DNA of 64,000 nt. Origin: Terebella lapidaria (lineage: Eukaryota > Annelida > Polychaeta > Terebellida > Terebellidae). Location of the stretch: the NCBI GenBank assembly GCA_949152475.1, contig OX424558.1:33304651-33368650 (forward strand), given 5' to 3'. The position numbers and the translations under genes were made by a program. The notes beneath the pieces are model-generated. The model had not been told where the DNA came from. It made no database searches and saw only the letters and a program-made list of their open reading frames with translations. Shown here one piece after another: positions 31,402 through 40,949 of the stretch. Within the stretch, counting starts at the first letter, position 1; each line of letters opens with the position of its first letter.

Positions 31402-33646
31402 TTTGTGCTTTACTATTCGTCTATCGGTAAAACATTCAAACCATTCATCGCATCTTTTATTTGGAGGTATTGCCCACCACATCCTCTTCCTGAGACAGAC
31501 AAAATTATATTGATCATATTATATAAATTCCAAATTTAGCTATGTTTGGAACTTTTACCTCTATGGTTATTTTCGGACAGAGGGTGTCTCCAACCTAAAC
31601 TACCAAACATAACGCTCTTCCAAATTGGTGTATATTATATTTTAAATCGAGCTATCAATTTCCAAAATTGAAACATGTTTCAAAGTATGTTTCAAATTGT
31701 ATGTTTCAAGTATGTTGAAGTATGTTTCAAATTCGAAATTACCGATCTCCAATCAAGGGATCATTCCATTGTTATTTTTTTGGACCAGATTCTTTGTATG
31801 ATTATTTTCATACCAAAATTGTATATATACAATGTCATAGGGTCTTTGTAGCCGCGTTTCGGTAAGGACTGGTCCTATGTATTTCATTTTCACCCTGAAT
31901 AGGTACTTGCTCCACGTGTTGGCCAATTTTGGAGTATTGACCATTCCCTCTGTGCTGCTCTCGTCGTTTATTAGTCATTACAAGGGGAGACACATCGTGG
32001 TCCGAGCGTCTGATTGCATATATAGATCAAGTAGAATACCTCGAAATAACCCGTTTTATTAATTGTGTTAGCCCGAATAAGCTGCATGACGGTCTGTAAC
32101 CCTGGTCACTGGGCTCAGTTGGCCAGGTACCATATCACGAACAAGAACTGCCTTTAAAGCATGAGGCCACACACGTTCGTCAGGGGCGTGTAAAGGATTT
32201 CTGGAAAGATAGGGCAAAATTTGATAGCAGGTGGTCTTGGGGCCGCTAAAGGCCCTCAAAAGCTGGAACCCGTTGCATAATATCTGATGGGTTTACGCCT
32301 CATTTAGATAGATAACACATTAAAATACATTGGTAAATGTGACAGAGAATCTTGATTCGTGGAAGGCTTTTGCGGAGTGCAGAGTTTGATGAAAGTTTTT
32401 TATATTCAGCCTCTCTCGTGACTCAGCTGATGTCATGACTCTATATGACACCTTGAAGAGTGACGAAGCTGGGGAGGGAGAGGTGGGGGGTAATCTCCTT
32501 CGTTGCAAACAAATGGGATAGAAAGTTCTATAGAATAGGTATGGAGCCCTAGCCAATTTCCAGCCCTTTTCCAGACCCATATCAATTCGAAACCCCTATG
32601 CACGATAGCTCGTTAATATAAATTCAACATGCTACATGAACTTAACTTGTACGCTTAGGCTCCATTATTCATATCTATACATATATTATCGGACTTGTAA
32701 AATAACATTTTTTGGGTGAAACATTTCACTAAAGTACCGATTTAGGGTTTAAATTAGGACTTCAAGATTGATTATCAGCAGATGTTTATAGATGCCAGCA
32801 GGTGTACTGTAGAATCAAATTTTATTTATATATTGCTTTGGATATAGACGTTTCATAGAATCAAATTGTATTTACATATTGCTTTGGATATAAACGTTTC
32901 ATCTTGTGGTGTTTTTATATGCATATGCAAATGATAATTTTACAAATAAAATTTGCATGTAAACAATACATCGCAAAGTGGAATATTGAATGTTAGTATC
33001 AGCTGAGCAGTGCCAACATCATACTATTTGGGGAAAAAAATTAATTGTTCTGATCAAGCCACACGAGGGAAAGAAAACAAGGTCAATTACATTAAATGGA
33101 AGTCGTGCTCTGATTTGGGACCATTGTTGCGAATATTCCGCACATGATTACTATCCTCCCTTTCGGGAGGGTTGTGAAGATCTAAGGAAATCAAAGTGTT
33201 GTGCTGTATTAGAATGTGTCGCGGAATGTTCAGAGGTTTGGTTGCGTCAACAAGGAGGCGGTTAGAGCACAGGTGGTGTGCAGAAACGTATTGGGAAATT
33301 CGACTTGCATCTCTAGTAACTTGTCTAGCCTTGTGATTCGTTTTCATTTGATGTGATCTCACTAGTGAATTTATCACTAGGCTATCTTGCTTATTTTTTT
33401 GCATTCGTACTGCGACAATGCACTACTATTTAAAACAGGTGTGTTGGCTATGCATGTGCTAGTTATGTGCAGTTACCAACAAAATGTGTAATTAGGAAGC
33501 ATGGGATGTGTTCAGGATCCGTATCAATACTCAGTACTATATTTATGCTCTAGAATACAAACATTTGCAATATGCCAGTCCATTACTGTATACTACCCAT
33601 GTCTCTACTATGTATCATATGGATATTTTTTTAACACAAATTCTGA
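31402..33646 (+). repeat. 2.25-kb tandem duplication, right copy
   Basis: A direct repeat of 29112-31401. After TTCTGA at 33641-33646 it continues into TCTAACAAGTAGTGGCTATTACG. The same continuation is seen after the homologous U word at about 43930, so the right end is the ancestral junction and the duplication boundary is internal to U. Confidence 0.92.
31983..32250 (+). pseudogene. Dead twin of the 88-residue frame
   Basis: Homologous to 29672-29938. The initiator ATG is changed to AGG, Gln in CTGCAACCC has become TAA, and GAATTC has become GATTTC. The rest is nearly identical. Confidence 0.5.
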
Positions 33647-33649
33647 ATC

Positions 33650-33890
33650 TAACAAGTAGTGGCTATTACGGTATAGTGCTTCTAGCGCACGGATGTTATT
33701 GCAGAACTATGTGTACAGTGGAAACAACTACATTTAACACACTGTCAGCCCCTGGTGACGCCAGTGTGTCTTTGGATAAACTATTTTGTGGGGCTTTGTT
33801 TCTATTGTGAAATGTTGTATTTTACGTTTGTTTATTGGCAACATCAAAATCGGGCAGTTTTGGTAGTAATACATTGATGCTTACATTAAT
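33650..33890 (+). repeat. B repeat, plus-strand orientation
   Basis: The sequence CTGTCAGCCCCTGGTGACGC through TTTGTTTCTATTGTGAAATG and GGTAGTAATACATTGATGC is the reverse complement of the copies at 13432 and 13797. It follows the U end directly. Confidence 0.7.
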
Positions 33891-34160
33891 GTCACAATGG
33901 CTAGCCTCGCTACATTAAGGATAAGCATGAGGTTAGAAAACTCGAAATAGATACCAACAAACAGGCAAATCCATATTCCAAAATTGAATTCATGGACGAA
34001 TTTTACGAAATTTCTGACGGACTACATCAGTAAACTAATAGATGCATATGAAACTTAGGAACTCTCGATTCGGAGAATCGGGATCTGTGTGATTCATGGA
34101 AATTTAATTGCCTTAGAACTCTTGAAGTGAATTCCGGTTCGAATATATTTTCGAGTATGT

Positions 34161-34196
34161 CCAAAGACCGCTATCAAAGACCATAGCGGTCTTTGG
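34161..34196. repeat. Perfect 14-bp stem hairpin with 8-nt loop
   Basis: CCAAAGACCGCTAT and ATAGCGGTCTTTGG are perfect complements around the loop CAAAGACC. The loop repeats the stem word CAAAGACC. Confidence 0.85.
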
Positions 34197-34554
34197 ATTA
34201 TTACTCCATCACCTTTGACGGGCTAGTCCATTGTTCGTTGATAAGAGAAAGTTAGTTATTCTCTATGGCTAGAATATTTGCAGAGCATCAGTCATTGATT
34301 ATTGGTTTCATTGAAGTGTTGGCGTACTCCCATTAGAGACTTTAGAGGGCTATTTTTCAAGCAGTGTAAATAATTGCATAAATTTCACCTGGAATTACTC
34401 AAAATATTTAAAGCAGATAGCACCCATGCCATCCACAATCAACTCTGGGGATGTATGTTGTTGTGTAATAATATTACTATTTGAAACTAGATGTCAAGGC
34501 TCAAATACGCCTTGGAGACCTTTCGGTGTTAAGACTAATTTATAATATTTATAA

Positions 34555-35265
34555 TATTTCCGAAATATCGACGAAAATGAAAAGTGCCAACTTGGCAAAA
34601 AAGTTCATCCATAATACATCTTAGATATATTTGTCTACATGTAGTGCAGGGAATCCGAAAATAACGTCCGTTTTGCTCTACGACGTTTTTGAGATATTGA
34701 CGAAATGAAATAATGCTGACTCAGCAAAAAAAAAGAGGTTGAGGTCAGGGGTCATCCCTAATACACCCTCAGACATGTTTCTGTATAGGGCGTCGAGTCC
34801 GAAAATATTGTTCGTTAGGTCTATGACGCATTGTTTTTGAGATATCGACAGATATGAAAAATGCCGACTCTGCGAAGGAATTTAAGGTCATGATCAAAGT
34901 TCATCCCTGAATACCCCTTAGACATGTTTGTTTAGGGTGACGAGTCCGAAAATAAAGTCCGTTTTTCTCTACGGCACACTGTTTCTAAGATATCAACGAA
35001 AATGAAAAAGCTGAGGCGGCAAAAAAAATGTAAGGTAAAGGTCAAAGGTCACCCTAACACCCCTTTGACCTGTTTGTCTAGCGCGATGAGTTAAAAAATA
35101 ACATCCATTTCGCTCTGTGACACACCGTTTCCGAGATATTGAAGGTCAAGGTCAAAGGTCATCTCTAATACCCCCTTGGACATGTTTGTCTGGGGCGACA
35201 AGTCCGAGAATAATGTCCGTTTTGCTTTATGATGCACTTCCCCGAGATATGTATGAACGCCTCAG
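34555..35265. repeat. Old minisatellite, ~five units of 140-160 bp
   Basis: Each unit contains GAGATAT(T/C)GACGAAATGAAA, GCCGACTC(A/T)GC then an A-run, AAGGTCAAGGTCAAAGGTCA, TCCCTAATACCCCCTTAGAC, ATGTTTGTCTAGGG and CGAGTCCGAAAATAACGTCC. Units start near 34560, 34690, 34830, 34990 and 35130, with heavy divergence. It is distinct from the 134-bp family, although both are rich in AAGGTCA. Confidence 0.75.
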
Positions 35266-35299
35266 AGTGAATCAGCAAAAATTCTTTTGAGATCTTAGT

Positions 35300-35650
35300 C
35301 GAAGATCATTCGGATTGATATTTCAAAATCAATGGGGTTCTTCCGTGGTGGTATGTGAACCTGTATGTGAAGATTTGCAGCCATTGCTTGACTACTTTTT
35401 AATGATCGTCCAGAAACCAAGTCTCTTGATGAATCAGAAGAAAACTGTGCCTGTCAAACCAAATGATGTGCACGTGCGAACTCAGAAGACATCGATGCGA
35501 CAATGACGCGCCGATTGGGCACGGCTCGTTTACAGACTCGGCTACAGAATAGAGGGACGATCTGAGCACCACATTGTCTTATGGAGAGAGTGATTCGGAC
35601 CGCGCTGAATCCACTGCATGCACGAAATGGAATGCAATAAACACTCGCAA
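35300..35650 (+). CDS. Candidate terminal exon, about 68 residues
   Basis: After the acceptor TTCTTTTGAGATCTTAG|T (ends about 35300), one frame reads RRSFGLIFQNQWGSSVVVCE then a 46-residue stretch containing LLDYFLMIVQKPSLL, to TGA at 35504-35506. AATAAA follows at 35637-35642. Acceptor, open frame and polyadenylation signal are in the right order and spacing for a last exon. No domain is recognised and no upstream exon was found, because the minisatellite lies immediately to the left. Confidence 0.33.
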
Positions 35651-35654
35651 CGCT

Positions 35655-36095
35655 TGCTGGTTACGAACGTTTTATATGACAGTTTCTTACATAGCATTGC
35701 AAATGGTCACTTAAGCAAGGACACTATGTGTCCCTACAACCATTTCGTTTCTCTCCATCTGCAAAATAGTTATTAATGAATTTCCACACCGTAATATCTA
35801 ATCCACTGTTATTTCGTGGTAATTTGTAGGCATTACCACTACATTGGTATAGTAGTAATTTAAAACATCATGCCATTATCTGTGCAACAACAATTCATGA
35901 TGTGGCCCCACATTTTACCTTCTCCCCTCGTATATCAATAATCCGGTCAATAAAATGTTGTTGGAATGTATATTACACAATATATTGCTACCTACGGACC
36001 AGGATACAACCGATATGACACGAGGAAAATTCTCCTAAGAACCCACTGTACAGTTCATTTCATTCAACCAGTGGGTATGTTATACTCAAAATGTA
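35655..36095. other. No recognised gene
   Basis: AT-rich sequence with no supported frame or repeat. Confidence 0.4.
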
Positions 36096-36099
36096 TATC

Positions 36100-36554
36100 T
36101 AAGTCGGTGACGCTTGACTCGGTGACACGACAAGCATGTTGAGTAGTTTAGGAATTACTAAAAAATCACGAAATACTTGTGCATATGAACAGGATATTTG
36201 AAACATGAGATGGTTATCTTAACTCCTATGTCAAGATTATTCGAATACAGTGTCCAGAAATTTTTGAAAATGACGAGGAATGTCATCACCGTGTCAAAAT
36301 TAGGTGAATATTGATGGAAGAAACCTTATTTCTCGAGAATATCAAGCGCTACTAATATTTATGAAATACATAAATTTGTAGTAGTATCTCGGACAACGTA
36401 TCATCCCCGTCAGTTACTATATATAAGCATTATATTGCAGAAATTACATTTTTTTACCGTGTGACGATCTTCTGTCCAAAACTACTGAGCTCAAGTCGGT
36501 GACAATAACATGACCTGACCCCTAGACAATAGAACTAGGTCAGTCACCGACTTA
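36100..36554. mobile_element. MITE-like segment with TAAGTCGGTGAC ends
   Basis: TAAGTCGGTGAC at 36100-36111 is inverted as GTCACCGACTTA at 36543-36554. CTCGGTGACA and CAAGTCGGTGAC recur inside, near 36118 and 36493. About 455 bp, AT-rich, with no coding sequence. No secure target duplication. Confidence 0.45.
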
Positions 36555-36589
36555 AGATATGTTGCAGGGTGTGTATGCAAATGCATAGA

Positions 36590-37635
36590 AAAACTTAAAA
36601 TTGTCGAGAATGAAACCCTGCCATACATTCAAATTCTGCAAACCGTCTGACATCCCCACCAGTATCTTGCACAGCAGTAGTTCAGACCACTTTCATCCGA
36701 GGTGTGAACCGATGGGGGCATTGGGCAAACACATCCAAGGAGCTAGTTACTCATTGAATAGACGCTGCCAATTCAAGCCACCTGGCTCGCTCGCTTGTTT
36801 GCGCCGGAGCCTTGATCTTGTCCTGGTGCCAGACCGTCATCGCCGTGGCTCAATGGATAGCAGTCCCATGATTAGTGGAGTGTTTATGTGTGAGCTGACA
36901 CTGGCGTGGAACTGTACATCCTTGATGGAGCACGGTTCACACCCTGAAACATGCCGGCCAGCATCTTTACGGATTAACACCGATATTGCAAGACAGTCTG
37001 GTGAGGGTCGTTTCGTGGGTCTACGTGGTATTTCAGTACATAAGTGTTACAAATGCTTCTATAATACATGAATGGACTGGAATATTATTGTCTGGCTAAT
37101 GCATGATGACAAAGTTTATAACTTTGATATCACTTGCAATGGACAGGTATAATTTAATGACTTTTGTCTCAATGCTTGGATTATAGTTATGGTATTTATT
37201 CATGTGCTTATTTCTATTGAGTTTGCATCATTTTACATCATATGTACAAAGGCCACGAGGTGTACCACAGAATCAAATTTACGTGACGCTTTGGATTGTG
37301 TTTTTCTTGGTCTGGAAGTATTTATATTAACCCACTAGTATATACTATACATAGTTCCATATGCAGATGGTTGTCACAAAAATATAATGTGCATGTAAGC
37401 AATACATCATAGAATGGGATAGTTTTTTTTTAATTCAGCAGAGCAGTCATTCCATTACCAGAAAAAGTGGTACAAACTGTGCACCATTATTGGCAGACCT
37501 GTTTTCATACTCATATGGATCAGATTTCATCCAGCATTTACAACGAGGAGGTTCTAAGAAACTAACATGTAATTTTAATTTCACTTTCTGATACATATAC
37601 GATGTTTTGTCGCTGAAAAATCCCATGTTTGGTGA
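36590..37635 (+). repeat. U repeat unit, copy U6, left part
   Basis: Matches 45195-45800: AAACCCTGCCATACATTC, ACCAGTATCTTGCACA, the GC-rich core (36795), then ATTATAGTTATGGTATTTATTC. It breaks off at about 37635 where a reverse transcriptase fragment is inserted. Confidence 0.75.
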
Positions 37636-38265
37636 TTAATTGAATGTCATATATCCTAAAGAACTTGAAATTAAGGATACTACAGACTCCGCTAATTTTT
37701 CCAACTATCTACACCTGAAGTTGGACATTGATAATGATTCTAACCTGTCAACTAGATTATATGACAAACGTGATAATTTAAATTTTTCCATAGTCAATTC
37801 CCCTTTTCTAAGCAACAACATTCCTATGTCATCAGCATGTGGTGTGTTTGTTTCTCCACTTATACGCTATTCCAGAGCTAGTTGCAAATATGAGGACTTT
37901 GTCTATCGAAGTGCCCAGCTAGTCTCTAAACTGCTGCGACAAGGATATGTTTTACCAAGACTTATAGCTGCCTTTAAGAATTTCTATGGACGTCACATGA
38001 TCTGGTTGATAAACACACCAAATCCATGTCTGCCATGCAACTAGATCTATTTTCATGGAAACTTTGGGGAATTCATGACGGGTGCCACTAGTGGGGCAGG
38101 AAATGCTCACTCTTTCCGGAACACCTGATTGCACCTCCTAATGGCCATTTTGGGGGGTTCATGAGTTTCTCTGTCATTTTTGTTTTCTCTCACTTCATAT
38201 GTCTGATATGACTTTCTGTCCCCGGACTATGAGATTGGATAACGGACCCTGTTTCGTTTGATAAC
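37636..38265 (+). mobile_element. 3' fragment of an RT-bearing retroelement
   Basis: A 5'-truncated retroelement piece with the reverse transcriptase C-terminal part and a 3' UTR ending GGATAACGGACCCTGTTT. A second copy of the same 3' end lies inverted at 58620-58975 and ends at the same word. U6 sequence resumes after about 38330. Confidence 0.7.
37640..38050 (+). pseudogene. Reverse transcriptase C-terminal fragment
   Basis: The frame reads NVIYPKELEIKDTTDSANFS, LHLKLDIDND, TRLYDKRDNLNFSIVNSPFL, SSACGVFVSPLIRYSRASC and LLRQGYVLPRLIAAFKNFYG. These are the conserved segments that follow the YxDD box in a widespread group of invertebrate RT proteins (YP-EL-IKDTT, LYDKRDDFNFPI, SQLIRYARA, L-S-FRKFYGRY). 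The frame has no start, being truncated just after the catalytic region. A one-base deletion before ATGATCTGG shifts the last ~20 codons; the copy at 58.6 kb keeps the unshifted GRHHDLVDKY. Known role: copying element RNA. The element class is not settled. Confidence 0.7.
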
Positions 38266-38329
38266 GAACCCGGTATTGATTCTACGTCTTTTGTTCCCAT
38301 AGAACCCAGAGGAGTGATTACAAATTGAA

Positions 38330-39330
38330 TGGCATTGAAAAAATGTCATGCTCTGATTTTCGTGGATCTGCAGGATATTACAGTATATGAGCTGTACAAG
38401 TGCTTCGTTAATACAGGAATGGGCTTGAAATATGGTTGTCTGACTAAAGCATGGTGCTAAAGGGTCTAACTTTGATATCAACTGCTTTAGATAGGAATAA
38501 TTGAATGTATTTTCAGGGTTTGTATTATAGTTATGTTTTTTATGCTCTTGTTTCATTGAGTATGAATTAGGATTTCAAAATTGATTTATCAGCAGATGTT
38601 TATATCGAGATGTATGGTAGAATCAAATTATAATAATTGATGCTTTGGACATGAACGTTTCAACAGTTTCGTCCTGTGGCATTCATATATGCATATGCGG
38701 ATGATAGTCTTAGAAATATAATTAGCATGTCAGAAAAACATCGCCAAAAACATTGGAATACTTCATTTCAATATCAGCTGAGTAGTACGAATGTCATATT
38801 ATTCGGGAAAATATTATTAATTATTTCAAAAAACCAAATGAAAGAATGAATACAATGTAAATGACATTGAATGGAAGTCGTGCTCTGATTTTGGGGCCAC
38901 TGTTGCGAATATTCTGCAATCTGCACGCGACGTATGTATGGAATGTATGGAAATCAAATTGTTTTGCTGTATTAGGATGTGTCACGGGAAGTTTAGAGGT
39001 CTGTCCCACGGTAGCCTCACGAGAATCGAGGAGGTGTGATTGCGTCAACAATGAGAAGGTTGGAGCACATGTGGTGTGGAAAACCCTATTGGGAATCCCA
39101 GTTTGCAACTGTGGTAATTTCACTAGCCTTGCAATCCATTTTCATTTTGTGTGATTGCCTTGGTTGGTTGTTTTTTTTTCTCGTAATATGACGATCTACA
39201 ATTCAGCTTTGATGTTATCTTAAACTAATGTATTGGCTGTGTACATGCGATTTATTATTACCCACAAAATTGTAATTACGAAACATATCGCATATTTAAG
39301 ACCCGCATCCGGTAGGGTATTCTAAAATAT
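38330..39330 (+). repeat. U repeat unit, copy U6, right part
   Basis: Collinear with 43130-43740 and 46030-46570: GAATGGAAGTCGTGCTCTGA, then TTGCGAATATTC, then TATTAGGATGTGTCACGG, then GGTGTGATTGCGTCAACAA. It completes the unit split by the RT insertion. Confidence 0.7.
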
Positions 39331-39375
39331 CAGCCTGAAACTGCCTGAATTGCACTTTGTCAAATTGTTAGTAGT

Positions 39376-40193
39376 AATACTATACAAATATTGGATGATG
39401 GGGAGTCCAATACAGAGTTTACGGGATTCTGAAAAGTTATATTGGACGAGGCGCAGCCGAGTCCAATATAGCTTTTCTGAATCCCGTAACTCTGTATTGG
39501 ACGACCAGCATCCAGTCTTTGCTATATTATTAACAGCACGCTATTTGTAACAACCACGCTGATTGGCTGCTATCGCGTCATCGTCCAATATACGCAATCC
39601 CATATACATGACTCTGATCCAATATACTCTTTTTTCAAGGAACAGACAAGCTGATTGATTGAGGCGACCGCAGTGTCCGATACACAAGTACAACATACCA
39701 TTTCGGGATCCAACATACATAATTTGGGAGTGGCACGTGATACAAATGAACCGATCAAAGAAGATGATTCGTGCCAATTTAATAATATTATACAAATATT
39801 GGATGATAGGGAGTCCAATACAGAGTTTACGGGATTCAGAAAAGTTATATTTGAAGAGGCGCAGCCGAGTCCAATGCAGCTTTTCTGAATCCCATAAACT
39901 CTGTATTGGACGACCAGCATCCGATCTTTGCTATAATTAACAGCACGCTATTTGTAACAACCACGCTGATTGGTTGCTATCGCGTCACCGTCCTATATAC
40001 GCAATCCCATATACATGACTCGGAACCAATATACTATTTTTTCAAGGAACAGACAAGCTGATTGGTTGAGGCGACCACGCTGTCCAATACACAAATGCAA
40101 TATACCATTTCAGGATCCAACATACATAATTTGGGAGTGGCACGTGGTACAAATGAACCAATCTGATAAGATGATTCGTGCCAAGTTATTAAT
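39376..40193. repeat. 408-bp palindrome-bearing unit, two tandem copies
   Basis: Copies at 39376-39783 and 39784-40193 differ at scattered bases. Each begins ACAAATATTGGATGATNGGG and ends GATTCGTGCCAA. Near the start of each is a ~115-bp palindrome (39396-39510; 39804-39919) with centre GGACGAGGCGCAGCCGAGTCC; the second copy has mutated parts of one arm. The remainder is full of CCAATATAC words. No coding capacity. It is probably a non-autonomous element that duplicated in place. Confidence 0.85.
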
Positions 40194-40199
40194 ATGATG

Positions 40200-40945
40200 T
40201 AATGTCTCCAACGCCATGGTGTGGTAGTAACAAAAAAGGTTATTATTTTAGGTTAGAATATAAATGTTATGCTAAATGTTATCGTTCTACAACTCGGCAC
40301 ACTTTACCTGGGAGCCAAACGGCAATTCTTTACAAAATTTCAGACTTTTTTCACAGAATTTGAAGAAGTTGGCAGTCTAACCCAATGTTAAATTTCAGCC
40401 CAAAACGTGATTTCGAGAATCTGAACATATTCGAGGATTTGGTCATGCATACATCCATCAGGATTCAAAATATTATTGGTATTTTGGACCAGAAATCACG
40501 TTGGGGTGTATTCTACACAAACATATTGATTTCGAAAGATTGCCCTGATACAAAACCGAGCAAATGCACAAAATTTTGTGCGTACCCAGAATTTGAATGA
40601 CAGGGCTAAATTTAACATTCGGGCAGATTGCCAAATTTTTCAATTTTCGCAATAGAAATCTGTAATTCGGTAGAATATTGCCGTTTGACTCTCAGGTGGA
40701 ATATGCCAAGTTATGGAACGATACCGTTTAGCATCGCAAACATATCAGCGAAAAGCAGTGTAAACGAGTTAGAAAAATCAAAGTATAGCAACGTGTAATA
40801 ATTCAAGAAATGATTTATTGTAATGGTTAACCACCAGAATGACAAAAATTTATTGAATCTGGTTTACCAGGTCTAATGTGTGAAGCTGCTTTCATATTTA
40901 CACAATGTAGACAAAAATATCCACATGTAAATTTGTTTTCAAGGC
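40200..40945. other. No recognised gene
   Basis: AT-rich. A 71-codon frame at 40385-40600 has no recognised feature and is not called. Confidence 0.4.
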
Positions 40946-40949
40946 TTCC

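Noticed and set aside
38821..39123. Minus-strand frames containing VTHPNTAKQFD in several U copies
   Set aside because: The shared peptide is short, and the continuation differs in frame between copies. It reflects recent repeat similarity rather than coding constraint.
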